This document shows, piece after piece, positions 25,159 to 37,486 of a stretch of DNA of 64,000 bases; position 1 is the stretch's first letter, and each line of letters begins with the position of its first letter. The position numbers were made by a program, and so were the translations under genes. The notes under the pieces were generated by a model. It did not search any database and was not told where the DNA came from. It worked only from the letters and a program-made list of their open reading frames with translations. The DNA comes from Welwitschia mirabilis (Eukaryota; Gnetophyta; Gnetopsida; Welwitschiales): positions 248,666,688-248,730,687 of the forward strand of contig JBOZIK010000001.1 of NCBI GenBank assembly GCA_051453625.1, given 5' to 3'.

Positions 25159-28100
25159 ACTCTAAATCTTAAGCATAATTAAAATAAATGAGATCTTGAC
25201 ATAAATTTAATTAGTTTGTTAAGTGATATATCCAAAATAATGGACTCAAGGAAACCCTTTTTAATTTAAAACTTAAATATTAATTTAAAGGTTTATATTA
25301 TATTTACTATTCCTTTTACACATGACTTTATATGTAAATCCTTAAATAATTTTTGAGTAGAGTGGACTTATACCTATATTTGTCTTAATACATAGTTTTA
25401 TTATAAATATATGTATAAATAAAATAATAGCCTAGGTTTATAATGAATTAATGAGTATTTGTTACAAGTATTTTGGATATACCCAATCTTATTAATAAGA
25501 TTATATGATGATGATATTATTATTTAGGTCATATGTCTCTATGTTATAGCTTAGCATGGGGAACCATCTCAAGGATAGGATATGTTCAAGGAGATAACCT
25601 ATCTTGTATAATTCTTATGCATGCCCTTCATATTAACTAGGAAATCCCTTTTAATTTTAATGAAATATTATACTAAAGTTTGAACATGTTTTACAAGGAT
25701 AATAACCCTTGGATGGTGATTACAACTTCCACTATAAATAATGGTTCTTTTTGTTAATTTCTTAATGAAATGTTTGGCTTATTACAAAAACATAAAAATT
25801 CTCTTGAACTAAAGGTTTTACCATTATTACATAATGGTTTTCAATATTAAAAGCAATATCTGAGCACTTTATAAACACTTTGGATCTATTACATGTAACA
25901 GTATGAGACTTAGCCTTAATAGATTAAACATAAGTTAGGTTTCATGAATTAAGATAAATAGATTTCACTTATTAAAATAAAATAATTTTTATATCTATAA
26001 TAAAATACTAAAGTAAAAAATATGGGATATGTTTTTTATATTAAAGCCTTTTATAAATCCTTATTTAGTTATTTTGAAAAATTTAATTCTTAAATAATCC
26101 TAATTCACACTCAATGTCACTAATTTGTTTAGTTATATTAAAAAACCCAATAGATCTATTCATTAACAGAATTAATATTTATTTAAAAAATGAAATACTA
26201 AAACTTATGTCAAAACTCATTCTTTGAGTTGGACATAAGAAGCACAATTTTATTTATATTAACTTAATTAGATTAAAGTATATAACATGATTACTTACAA
26301 GAGCAAAATAATTTATGTTATAATAGAGAGACTTATCTCTTAGTTATCCATAGGTTATACATTAGGATAACTATGTGATGATAGCTCCTCTATCAACACC
26401 ACAACCAATCTTGATATTATTAGAAATCTTAATTAGGAGCACTAAAAAAATTTGTAAGTTATAATCAAGTGTTTGGTTGCACTAGTAGCTAAGTAATTAT
26501 GCCTACATATCCTCATCTAGAGGAGTTTAGGCCATACATAGTTCTATCTTAGATCTCATTCCCATTTTCACCAATATGCATGAGCTCAATAATAGATTAA
26601 GGTGGTCCTTATTGGTAGGTATGTAACCAAAAATATGCATTAAATAATGTAAGAAATAATATAAAAACTCAATATTCAACTAAATAAGAGTATCGCATCA
26701 AACTGAGTCAAAACAATAGCAAATGTGAATTGTCAAAATGGTCCCCTAATTATAATCATAAGAGAACCTTCTATTCTTCCCATGTCTAAGGGATAACTCA
26801 TGGGAGGGAAATATTGTAATAAAGTATTATAATAATAAAATCCTACAAAAATGTAATTAACACACATATAAACATACATATATCCATACACGCTCTTCAT
26901 TTTGATAGGGTATCTCATAGCATCTCTTTTTATAACATAATGTAATGAATCTAAAAGTATATAATATATATAATATGTTAAAGTAACTAGCTCATATGCC
27001 ATTGATTAAATTACTAGTCTCAAATGACTCAACATGATAAAAATAACTAGATAAAGATAGCTAAATAAATGCTTAATTATTTCAATGAGCATCATAGAAT
27101 AATCACTAGTATTACATCATTTATGCATAAGATAACAAATAAATATTTGAGAGATTTAAGTCAAATGCATGAACAAACAAGAAGATACTAGAACATACTA
27201 GAGCAAACATAGCCATTAAGAAACATGCTAAACCTACATCATTGTATAAGTATATCATGCATAACATAACTGCATGAAACCACATTATTAGAAAATATGA
27301 ATGTTAGTAAATACATCTAACAAATATCATTATATAATCATGAATTTTTTCATAAAATAATTATGAGAGAAAGATATGACATACACACTATCTAAATGAC
27401 ATATGATCTAAAAAACCATTATAAGTAGTAAAAGGAAGATAATGTATGCTTATAATATTTCTCAAAATGTAAGTTACACTACATGTTAATTTTCGTATGT
27501 ATGTGATTTCTTAGTTTGGGAGTAATTGGGTGACAACCTATCAAATTAATGTGGTGGCTAACTTTACTTACTTTAAATGAATCATTGTTTTATAAATCAT
27601 ATTTTATTCATTTTTTTTCCCACAACAACTATTTACCTTTATTCTCTTCTAGTTTTTCCTCTTCTATCTAAGCTCTTATCTTCCATAATTCAAATACATA
27701 GAATTTTCAGATTGTATAAACTAGATATCATTAGATTTATACATCATAATCTAACATACATATGATGTAAGGGACCTGTCCTTATTGTACTAATCAAGAC
27801 TGAGTACAATGAATGGTTGTATGATAAGGTTATGCCAATGTATAGCTTGCCATATGATGCATTAACAAAATGCCTTATAAATTGTTTTTATATGGAATAC
27901 CTGATATACTAAAAAAAAAAATCCAAAAGAAAATTTTATGTATTAATAAAATAGACAAAAGTTTCCTCAAATAGCATCCTTAAGCAATTAAGTAATGGAT
28001 CATGAGTTTTATTTTATGATATGACTACAATCCCAACCAAGGCTGGTGACCAAATTAACCCCAATGAGTAAGGACTTATGGCCTTTATAATAGACATGTA

Positions 28101-28690
28101 AAATTCTAAAACACATGTTAACTGTAATTTTGAACATTACAAAGATGACAATGTTAATAGTACTGACAACATTGATGACAATGATTGAATTAACGTCCAT
28201 CTTTTAAATAAATTATTTTTCTTATAATCCAATATGAAACTCACTCACATACTATATTTATTACCTATTACCATTATCTATCCTATTGACACTTCTACTC
28301 TACCATCTGTTTCTATTTTCTTACCACCTACATCTTAAATAAGAATGAAAAGGAGAACATAGTCTAAAGAAATTTTGTGTTTTAGTATATAATAACCTAA
28401 CAATGTTAGAAAAATGTGATACTAAATAAATCCTAGAGAAAAATGCTCTATCAACATAATTTAGACAATGGAAATTAATATAAAAAATAATTATTGGATG
28501 AGTTATTAGACAGTTAATAAATGACCTTGAAATGTGTCACAGATATAGATCTTAGAGGAGGGTATAGTTATAGTAATTTAAATGTCATCTCATCACCTCA
28601 AATCTCTCTGAAGTACTTGCACAATCAACTTTAACTAAAGCCTCAAATTATATTTAATATGATTTCTTCTTTAGTAAAAATATTGTTGGC
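25159..28690. other. AT-rich DNA without recognised genes
   Basis: Only short unrecognised frames exist (for example 26733-27002 minus, Tyr-rich, and 27577-27765 plus). No domain, LTR pair or tandem array was found. Confidence 0.5.
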
Positions 28691-28694
28691 ATTC

Positions 28695-28952
28695 TTATCC
28701 AATGTCTCCTAAATTATTTGAGAATCCATCTAGTCTAATGATTTCCAATAATCTTAGACTTTCAATGTTTCCATTCCATAGGTTGAATAATAGCCTTAAA
28801 GAAGTCACAAGTTCGTTCTTATTTGAGAAACAAGGTTCTATGGCTACAATGTGAAAACAATTATTGTATGAAAAATATCTTCTGTAAGGATACCAAGGAG
28901 TGAAGTGTTCTATCCTCTTGAAAATATTGTTGCCTAATGTCAAACATATCAT
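28695..28952 (-). pseudogene. unidentified coding-like fragment
   Basis: An 86-codon open stretch with a balanced composition (Trp, Pro, Cys and charged residues; contains HFTPWYPYRRYF) looks more protein-like than the Ile/Lys/Phe-rich chance frames of the neighbourhood. I do not recognise the family. It lies on the same strand as the fragment at 29736-29990 and the RDR6-like pseudogene at 30013-30360, so the three could belong to one captured or degraded gene region, but nothing links them directly. Confidence 0.3.
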
Positions 28953-29167
28953 ATCAAAGGTTTTAATTCATAACATCAGCATATTATGTAGAAAGTGGCA
29001 CTAGATTAATACATATTAAGGATTACAATATAAAATAGGTGTAGTAAAGCAAGATAGTAAATACAACATAAAGGATAGATAGTTAAAAAAAGTACATGTA
29101 GCAATAAAAGAGGATTCAAAAGGAAGTCTCCAAATCATTATCATCTTTACTAGTGTCAAAGATCTCT

Positions 29168-29802
29168 ATATCCTTTGGAATGAAAATGTACTAGAACATG
29201 AACACCATCTTTAAAAAGATATTCAATAATTTTANNNNNNNNNNNNNNNNNNNNNNNNNNNNNNNNNNNNNNNNNNNNNNNNNNNNNNNNNNNNNNNNNN
29301 NNNNNNNNNNNNNNNNNNNNNNNNNNNNNNNNNNNNNNNNNNNNNNNNNNNNNNNNNNNNNNNNNNNNNNNNNNNNNNNNNNNNNNNNNNNNNNNNNNNN
29401 NNNNNNNNNNNNNNNNNNNNNNNNNNNNNNNNNNNNNNNNNNNNNNNNNNNNNNNNNNNNNNNNNNNNNNNNNNNNNNNNNNNNNNNNNNNNNNNNNNNN
29501 NNNNNNNNNNNNNNNNNNNNNNNNNNNNNNNNNNNNNNNNNNNNNNNNNNNNNNNNNNNNNNNNNNNNNNNNNNNNNNNNNNNNNNNNNNNNNNNNNNNN
29601 NNNNNNNNNNNNNNNNNNNNNNNNNNNNNNNNNNNNNNNNNNNNNNNNNNNNNNNNNNNNNNNNNNNNNNNNNNNNNNNNNNNNNNNNNNNNNNNNNNNN
29701 NNNNNNNNNNNNNNNNNNNNNNNNNNNNNNNNNNNATATCCTTTGGAATGAAAATGTACTAGAACATGAACACCATCTTTACAAAGATTTTCAATAATTT
29801 TA
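29168..29802. other. assembly gap with duplicated 67-bp flanks
   Basis: The 67 bases before the 501-N gap (29168-29234) recur after it (29736-29802) with two visible mismatches. As at 2615-2986, this looks like unmerged contig ends or alleles. The minus-strand peptide segment KDGVHVLVHFHSKGY is therefore present twice. Confidence 0.85.
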
Positions 29803-29990
29803 TAAGTGTAAAGATTAATACCACCCATGAATTCTTTAAGTGATCTTATATCTTAATCCATAATCTTCATTATATTTGTGGGATAAGTAATATTTGGAGA
29901 TCTCATGTTCTCTTGTGAAGAAGGTACATTTGCAAACAAATGCATTTTATGAATAAGTCCATTATTCAAAGATGTAACTACTTTTATTTT
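29736..29990 (-). pseudogene. unidentified coding-like fragment
   Basis: On the minus strand a nearly open frame runs through SPNITYPTNIMKIMD, one stop, then SLKEFMGGINLYTYKIIENL and KDGVHVLVHFHSKGY. The composition is protein-like, but I cannot name a family. It lies directly downstream (in minus orientation) of the RDR6-like pseudogene without recognisable RDR similarity. Confidence 0.35.
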
Positions 29991-30012
29991 TTTTTAACTC
30001 ATCAGGAGTAGA

Positions 30013-30360
30013 TTATGATGCATGAGGGTTTCTTTGCCTCTGAAATTGCAAAAGCGGTTCATTTCCTTCTCTGATTGCTAGTAAATCTCCGTTGAAGACG
30101 AGTTTTCCATGTTTCGCGAGCTTAAGCGCAGATTCTACCGTGAGCGTCAACAAGAACTGAACGAATGCATGTGGCGTAACACTGGGTTGAACTGAAAATA
30201 TGTTTTGAATATTGGAATTTAGGAAATGACCAAGCAGTCATAACAGAAGTTTTTAGTCTGCATCTCGCTACCGTTACTACATTTTGTTCTAAGTATTCTG
30301 TTAATTGTTCTGCTGAACACCTTTGGTGAACCCTCTGACACTTATCTGCATTGGTTCCAT
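30013..30360 (-). pseudogene. RDR6-like RNA-dependent RNA polymerase, N-terminal fragment
   Basis: Read on the minus strand from an ATG at 30360: ISVRGFTKG, then after a one-base loss AEQLTEYLEQNV and ARCRLKTS, then after a second frameshift VTPHAFVQF and LVFNGDLL, stopping at 30013. These match, in order and spacing, the N-terminal RNA-recognition-like domain of plant RDR6 (family landmarks: V-S-I-G-G-F, T-A-K-Q-L-T-D-Y-L, W-R-C-R-L-K-T-S, V-E-P-H-A-F-V-H-F). RDR6 makes double-stranded RNA from aberrant transcripts for trans-acting siRNA and transgene silencing. Only about 115 of roughly 1200 residues are present; the catalytic D-x-D-G-D region is absent. Base composition is much less AT-rich than the surroundings. 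I infer a recent pseudogene fragment. RDR1 or RDR2 fit less well. Confidence 0.8.
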
Positions 30361-30800
30361 TCTCAAACCTAATAATCTTGGCATTTCAACTTCTGGTTTA
30401 TAGAACAACACTTTCCCAGGGAGCGGTTTCAGAGAAATTCGCTATTCCTGAAGTGGTTTATAACTGTACTATGGAGAAACGACACAGCTGAAAGCAAAAC
30501 TCTCTGCACCTTCCTATTTCTATAACAACGAACAGATTTTCATGCTTTTTACAAACGTCTCTGCTGGTAATGCTAATGATTTTGATGAAACATGTTCATC
30601 TTCATTGTTATTAGAATAAAAATCAGCAATCATAGCAGCTCCTAGAACTACGGCATAAGCCGCATGACAGACATTCTTATTTGATGCTTAACGCATCCCT
30701 TCTCTGGCCTAGCTTACTCCTCTATTCCCTCAATTCCTGCAACATGCATTTGCTTGTCACACATTTCAATGCAATGAATAATGTAGCGGTTGGGGTGTTT
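30361..30800 (-). other. flank upstream of the RDR6-like fragment, unidentified coding-like segment
   Basis: The raised GC content continues to about 30800 and then drops abruptly. Part of it may be 5' leader of the RDR6-like gene. Between about 30500 and 30690 a minus-strand frame gives CHAAYAVVLGAAMIADFYS and a following Ser/Glu/Asp-containing stretch that I do not recognise. The block of about 800 bp (30000-30800) appears to have been copied or inserted as a unit. Confidence 0.4.
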
Positions 30801-32633
30801 TAACTTCTATCAATGAAATTTTACTAGTATAAAGAAATAATTTAACGAGGTATTTCTATGTATTAAGGCTTTATGTAAGATCTCCAAAATATTAATATTT
30901 TGTAGTATAAATGAATTTTAATACTTTTCTTCCTTCTATCAAGATATATTAGGCTTTTTCATAGTTCAGAACTTTCACTCCTAATCCTTTCATTAATTTA
31001 TTTATATCTTTCATGTTACTTTTATTTCCTTTACTTTCCTCTTACTTCTCTTTTTCTCTTCTTTAGCTCAATAATTTTCTTTTAATTGTAGTCCCCTTAT
31101 GAACCCTTGCTTTACATGAATTTTCTAACTCTTTATTCATCCACTGATTTATTTATTTATTTATTTGATTCTAAATTACTATTCTTCTTATATTCAAATA
31201 AGTAAAGTAATTATATTTACTTCCTTTACTCTTTAAAATAATTACTTTTTTTCATTTTTTTCCTCCTATTTGACTACTTATTTATACTGGTATTCTTTAA
31301 AATAATCTCACATATTTGGTGCTAACTATAAATTATTTAAACTTAACCTTATTTCAATTTGTTACTAAGTCCTATTAGATAGTTATGAACTAAAATGAAT
31401 CAAAGACAAAAAAAAAAAATTGCATTCATAGAAATCCTAAGAATATCTTAAAAATAAAAAATTTACATGCAATGTCCTACAAGATCTCATTAGTAAAGTT
31501 ATTTAGATTTTTAGGTAAAATTTAAAATAAATCATCCAAATTATAACTTTCATATTCCTTTTCTTTTATATGTTATCTATTATGGAACATGTAAGAAAAA
31601 CATGACATTAATCTTCAAAAAATTCTATTCATAAATGCTAAGAAACAAAAGAGTTTAAAAATAAGAGCATAAGATTTCCTAAAAAATTAAATTTTATTTC
31701 TCCTCTTTATTTCATTGAAGAGATTTCTTATAAAGCAAGCACACCTTTAGGATTTCAATAGAAGTTTCACATATCCCTGAGCATGGAATCATGGTGTGCA
31801 AACAAATCTTCGCAATTTTCCCCTTAGCATGAAAATACGCTCTCTTCTAAGGGAAAATCAAAGTATCCAAAGGAAAACCTGGGAATGGGACTTATAAAAA
31901 AACCTTCAAAGAGGAGTCGTTGTGTGAGGGAACTACTTCAATAAAGAAGTAGTTAATTTATTACTACACATTCTATGTATTTATATTTTTTATAAAAGAT
32001 TATGCTCTTTAGGAAGTCATATAAGTGCATTATCATAAATTCTTAAGATAATTGTAATTCTTCTAAGTAATTATTATCTATATCTATAAGGTAATAGATT
32101 CTCTAATGACTTGAATTCATCATCCTTATAGGATTGTTTAGAAATTTAAGATTATTATAAATTTGATTAACATAATGATCATCTAGGGGTTAGGGTTATA
32201 GTTAACTGTATGAATACTTTGAAAGTATTTAAATATAATCAAATTCTAGGATCATTAAAGACCTAAGATTATCACTAGTATAATCTTTACAACTATTGGA
32301 GTTAACATGAATATAATTTAGTATATATTTAGGTGCTAATAAAAGTATAAGTATAATGAAATTTATAACTATTAGAAGATATGATTAAATTTATCCTTAT
32401 CTAAGGGTTAGAGATATCTTATAATCTAGTATTATTAATAATATAATTGATTTTACTCATGGTTTATTATTATTAGGGATATAACTAACTTTATAGCTAT
32501 TAGGAATTAAGGTTATTATGGTTATAACTAATTTTAAGATTATCAAGGAGAAAAGTTATTAATAATGTAATTAAATTTATATTCTTATAAATTTATAAAT
32601 GCTTAGCATACATATTATTTAAGTTAACGTAGA
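30801..32633. other. AT-rich DNA; internal side of a minus-strand element
   Basis: No recognisable coding sequence. An (ATTT)5 microsatellite lies at 31147-31167. Because a minus-strand PBS lies at 32634-32645, this stretch should be the leader and gag region of that element, but no gag motif can be read on the minus strand. Confidence 0.4.
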
Positions 32634-32645
32634 GCTCTAATATCA
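32634..32645 (-). other. primer-binding site (tRNA-iMet type), minus strand
   Basis: GCTCTAATATCA is the complement of TGATATTAGAGC, two transitions from the canonical TGGTATCAGAGC. It is followed four bases later by TGTGATACCC, the reverse complement of a typical LTR end (GGGTATCACA). The combination is characteristic of plant LTR retrotransposons and sets the element on the minus strand. Confidence 0.7.
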
Positions 32646-32649
32646 ATTT

Positions 32650-33500
32650 GTGATACCCTAATTTTAACCACCCTAAGTAAGTACTATTTTTTTCTTTTCC
32701 TTCGTTCTTTAATATTCATACCTAAAAGACACAGTGGAACCTAGGATCAAATTTTACTTAATCTTTTATTAGCATTTATATTTTGAGAAAGACAAATCAT
32801 ATTATTACTATATATTTATCTATAATTCATACCTAAGTAATTTTGATTCAAAAACAATAGTGATGTCATAAGTTTATGTCCTCTATTTGTTTTTAGTTTT
32901 TTGTTCTATAGAAAGATACCTTATAAATAGTTAAGGTAAAGTAAACTTATTATAAACACACATGAATAAGTTTAAGAATAATACCTAACTAATATAATAG
33001 GAGGTTGTAACTCTAATTAATGACATGCTAACTTGATATCTGACCATCCTCTAGATGTGAGTTGGTTCTAATTTAGGTTCTAAACTATACAAGAATGGCT
33101 AGGCTCAACTTTATAGGCTTTTACATCATCTTGATATAGCCCTAATACAGGTTACAGGTAATACATAAGGTGGATGTACACTTATAAATGACCCTCACTT
33201 CTTTAGAGAATTTCTAGATGGTATAACATGATCTATCAATGCTAAAGGCTTAAGATATTAACTCAGAGTAAGTTTATACATGAGTAGGATAGAAGAGTGA
33301 TGATTATAAAAAAAATACAATGCAACCTACCTTGGTAATGAAATATGAGTGTGGGGATGATTATTATTAGAATTACTTTGATTTATTCCTATTTGATGAA
33401 TACGCTATACAAATGCATGCATACAATTTAAACTAATATGAATATATAATGGATTATTTACCTAGTTATAATAATTCTAATTATTATTAAGTTGATTTTA
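32650..33500 (-). repeat. minus-strand 5' LTR, outer end not defined
   Basis: Starts at TGTGATACCCTAATTTTAA next to the PBS. No second copy was found in the window, so the other end is arbitrary and the LTR may be shorter or longer than drawn. A chromovirus (Tekay/Del-like) source is plausible from the terminal sequence, but I cannot link it to a specific pol remnant. Confidence 0.45.
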
Positions 33501-34283
33501 TAGAAACAATCATAAAATGAACACAAGCATACAAGAACATCTCTATATTCACGATCATAACAATAAAAGTCTAAATAAAGGAAATATTCTTTTCTTTTCT
33601 ATCTAAATAAGGGAACTATTCTTTTATTTTTTTCTCTTAATAATAATAAAAATATTTAAAACATATAGAATCACATCTTAATAATGTACTTAAAGAAACT
33701 AAAACATACCTAGATCTATACCTATCCTACAAACATTCTTCCATGCTTATATGACAATTTCCATGGATTAATGCAAAGAAAGTAAACAAAAGAAAGTATA
33801 TCTCAAGAATATATATTGAGATATACATCTTTATCCAATATTTATATGACTATATTATAAGTCAATAAAAAAAATTAATAAGCTAAAGACTATTTATGTT
33901 ACTTAAACTACTAAGGTGAAAACTATTACAAGCATCCACATTCAAAGTAAGATTAAAAAGAAAAGGTAAAAGAGGTATTTGATCAAATAAAATACTATTT
34001 ATAGGTAATTGAACTTAAAGTTACTAATATGAATATAATTTATATACTCAAATTCCCCATAAAATTTTATGTAATAAGTTTTTATAATTTAAAACATTAA
34101 TTATAATATTTTGGACTCTAAGGATATATCATAGTTTAGTTTTTTTCTAGAAACTAGACACATAATAGAATTCTTAAAATCTAACTTAAACTATCTTTGA
34201 ATTATAAAAATATTATTTACAAGGTTATTATTTAAGGTTAAAGACTATCAATTCTTTTTTAAAATAATAGTCCTACTGCACTA

Positions 34284-34296
34284 CACTACAAGAACC
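34284..34296 (+). mobile_element. possible CACTA (En/Spm) transposon terminus
   Basis: CACTACAAGAACC matches the terminal inverted repeat that opens plant CACTA elements (CACTACAAGAA). No convincing inverted partner ending in TTCTTGTAGTG was found in the window, and no TSD can be assigned. It could be a solitary relic or chance. Confidence 0.35.
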
Positions 34297-34691
34297 ATAA
34301 CATTCAAAATACTTTGAGTTTTTAAATGATTCAAGATGTTTTGAAAAAAATATTCAATCTCCTACAACTTAGGATGCCCAATTTTGTAGATATCTTAACA
34401 AATAGTTACAAAAACATAAATTACTTGCTTACTATTTTTTACATTTATTTTAATGTATATTAATAAATAATTTTTTAAAAAAATAATTATCCCTTAGAAA
34501 AATTACTATTTTTGCATTTTCATGTTTATAACATATAAATTATAAAACCTTAAACTAAGGGGTCTTGGGTTAAAACTCTTATGCTAGTAGAGGCGAATAG
34601 ATAAATTCTACATATATAGTGTATTAGTTTTATTAATAAAATTAATATATTATAATAATAAAGCAATGTTAATAGAAAATCAATAGTGTCA

Positions 34692-35285
34692 ATGTCATAT
34701 CCTATAATTTGTAAACCTTATTTAATTGAATATTAAGTATATTAAGCTTTTAGTCAAATGATTAATTATCCTTATTTAGATTCCTTATTAAAATAAGATG
34801 TCATTTTAATTAACCTTAGTTTATAACTTTCATAATTTACCATAAAAATGTAAAAAAAATTATGTTAGAAGGTTTTTATGAGAAAAGTTATTCAAACATT
34901 TAAAATTTAGATAATTCCATTATGTAAGTACTTAAAATCACATAAATTAAAAACTTGAAGAGGACATAATAATATATTTTGCATCTTATTTACTCATTTA
35001 GATTCTTAGTAAATAAGATGCATGTACTATATTATGCATAAATATTTTCTTCCTTGTGTTATGTGATTTATAAATTTTATGCATTTTTAAATAAATGAAC
35101 ATTTGAACAAGTACATGCACCCCTACCTAGAACCAAGAATCATAAATGAGTAGATTTATTCTACTATGACTTTTATGTTTTTGAGATACGTAAGGGCACT
35201 TGGTTAATAGCATACTCATTGTTTTATTCATTAGAATTAAAGAGTTTATCTCATTATATCACATGATAATTTTGACATTTGTGCA
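34692..35285 (+). repeat. left arm of a large inverted repeat
   Basis: About 590 bp whose reverse complement aligns along its length with 36105-36674 (by eye roughly 80% identical in the better stretches). Shared landmarks are GAGATAAAC next to TTTAATTCTAAT, GTACTTGTTCA, ATAATATAGTACA and TATTATTATGTCCT. The outer ends are ATGTCATATCC here and GGGATATGACAT on the right. No coding sequence lies in the arm. It may be a foldback element, long terminal inverted repeats of a DNA transposon, or an inverted pair of LTR-like sequences. Confidence 0.8.
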
Positions 35286-35618
35286 TTTATTTTATGAATG
35301 CATATCATAGATGAATTAAGCTTACTTATGAGCCTATGAATGATTAAAAAGAGCTAGCATGAGAAAATGATACATGCAATTAATCTTACTAATTAAATTA
35401 AGAAGAGTACTCATCCTACTTAGGTCCATGAGTTATATATATATGAATTTCTTTTTGTACTTCAATGTCACTTATTACTCATCCCACTTATTAATGCTAA
35501 ATCATGTGGTCTTGTAATCTTGAGCTACATGCCTTTGTTTATCTATATATAGAGATCTTTTCCTCTATTGAAAAGAGGAGATACTTTTCTTTTATTTCAT
35601 ATAAGTGCATTTCTTATT

Positions 35619-35672
<54 letters not shown>

Positions 35673-36104
35673 NNNNNNNNNNNNNNNNNNNNNNNNNNNN
35701 NNNNNNNNNNNNNNNNNNNNNNNNNNNNNNNNNNNNNNNNNNNNNNNNNNNNNNNNNNNNNNNNNNNNNNNNNNNNNNNNNNNNNNNNNNNNNNNNNNNN
35801 NNNNNNNNNNNNNNNNNNNNNNNNNNNNNNNNNNNNNNNNNNNNNNNNNNNNNNNNNNNNNNNNNNNNNNNNNNNNNNNNNNNNNNNNNNNNNNNNNNNN
35901 NNNNNNNNNNNNNNNNNNNNNNNNNNNNNNNNNNNNNNNNNNNNNNNNNNNNNNNNNNNNNNNNNNNNNNNNNNNNNNNNNNNNNNNNNNNNNNNNNNNN
36001 NNNNNNNNNNNNNNNNNNNNNNNNNNNNNNNNNNNNNNNNNNNNNNNNNNNNNNNNNNNNNNNNNNNNNNNNNNNNNNNNNNNNNNNNNNNNNNNNNNNN
36101 NNNN
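35286..36104. other. spacer of the inverted repeat: TATA-like site, (CT)n microsatellite, gap
   Basis: The left spacer holds a TCTATATATAGAG site near 35540 and, 80 bp on, a perfect CT run (35623-35671, about 24 units) that abuts a 432-N gap (35673-36104). A TATA box followed by a pyrimidine-rich leader resembles a plant core promoter, but no transcript can be inferred. Frames of Ser-Leu or Arg-Glu repeats here are artefacts of the microsatellite. Confidence 0.7.
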
Positions 36105-36674
36105 CTCAAAATTAATATGTGTAATAATGAGATAAACTATTTAATTCTAATTAATAAAACAATAAGTATTCTATGAATCAAGTTCCCTTATACATCTCAA
36201 AAAGGAATAAGTCATGGTAAAGTAAATTTACTTATTTATCATTCTTAGTTTTAGGTATGAGTTCATGTACTTGTTCACATTCTCATTTATTTCATAATGC
36301 ATAAAATTTATTAATTACATAAACAAGTAAGAAAATATCTACTCATAATATAGTACACCTATCACATTTACTAAGAATTTAAATGATTAAATAAGATCTA
36401 AAATATATTATTATGTCCTTTTAAAATTTTAAATTTATTAGTTTTATGATGTGATTTTAATTCCTTACAAAAATGTCTAGATAGATGCTCCCATAAAATT
36501 CTTATAACTATTATCATTTTTATAGTAAATTATAATAATTACAAACAAAGATTAATTTAAAATACTATATTATTTTAATAAGGCCTGAAAAGAAGAGCAA
36601 TTCATCATCTGATTAAAAGATTAATATACTTTATATATAAGTAAATAAGATTTATAAAATATGGGATATGACAT
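36105..36674 (-). repeat. right arm of the large inverted repeat
   Basis: Inverted partner of 34692-35285; it begins immediately after the gap, so the innermost part of the arm may be hidden. It ends at GGGATATGACAT, and beyond that the two flanks no longer match. Confidence 0.8.
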
Positions 36675-37019
36675 AGCATATTATATGAGCATGAAAAGTA
36701 GAATGTGATTTTTAGAAACCATTAAACATTAGTATAAGTTATAGACTAAACTGTAAACATAAAGAAATTACTCAAGACTAATATAAAGCTCAATATATTT
36801 TAGTATAACAAGAAGTATAATAAGTATGTAAAACATTCACACTTTCTATAAAAAAGATTACACCACAAGTTAAGTACTATTACTTTGACTTATCGCAAGT
36901 ATTAAAACTATATCACTATCCACAGTTACAATCAAGAGATTAAATATAAGAATAATAATATTTTATTTATTAAACAATAAAAAGATATAATATATAACTA
37001 AAAAAATAAAGTTATACCT

Positions 37020-37390
37020 TAAATATCATGCTACCCTTGAGGGCTAACCCCTCCTAAGAGAATGATATAGAAAGAACATGTAGAAAGTATTAGCCTTAGA
37101 ATGAAGTATAATGGAATTAGTTCCTCTTCAAGCATGAATTATTCAAGCATGTTCTCCTTATAAAGTAGGACACTTAGACATTTTTATTATAAAGGATACT
37201 ATTAGAGTGGTTGGTGTCTTTGTAATTTAGTAGTTGATGAAGTAATTAAGGTTTTATCTCTTAGCATTTGGTGAAGTGGTTGAGGTTTTTCATCTTATAG
37301 TATTTGGTTTAAGTGGTTGGAATCTTCATCTTGTACTACTTGATGGAGTGTTTGGAAACTTCATCTTATAGCTTTATTAGGGATTATTAC
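37020..37390 (-). repeat. family C LTR fragment, inverted, with tandem units
   Basis: The minus strand carries about four units of roughly 47 bp built on CCAAATACTATAAGATGAA and ATTCCAACCACTT (37200-37380). It then continues with a CTTATAAGGAG segment toward 37020. The same words, in plus orientation, form the tandem blocks at 52590-52920 and 62740-62945, which identifies this as an inverted copy of the same LTR. Confidence 0.6.
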
Positions 37391-37486
37391 AAAGGGTTAA
37401 ACACATGGCCTTTGAACTAGATTCAACTAGTGTTGACACTACTTATCTATATTATCATCATTGTCTTATTTATCGTTAGGTCCATC

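Noticed and set aside
35597-35672. Ser-Leu or Arg-Glu repeat proteins
   Set aside because: Translation of a CT microsatellite; no other coding evidence.
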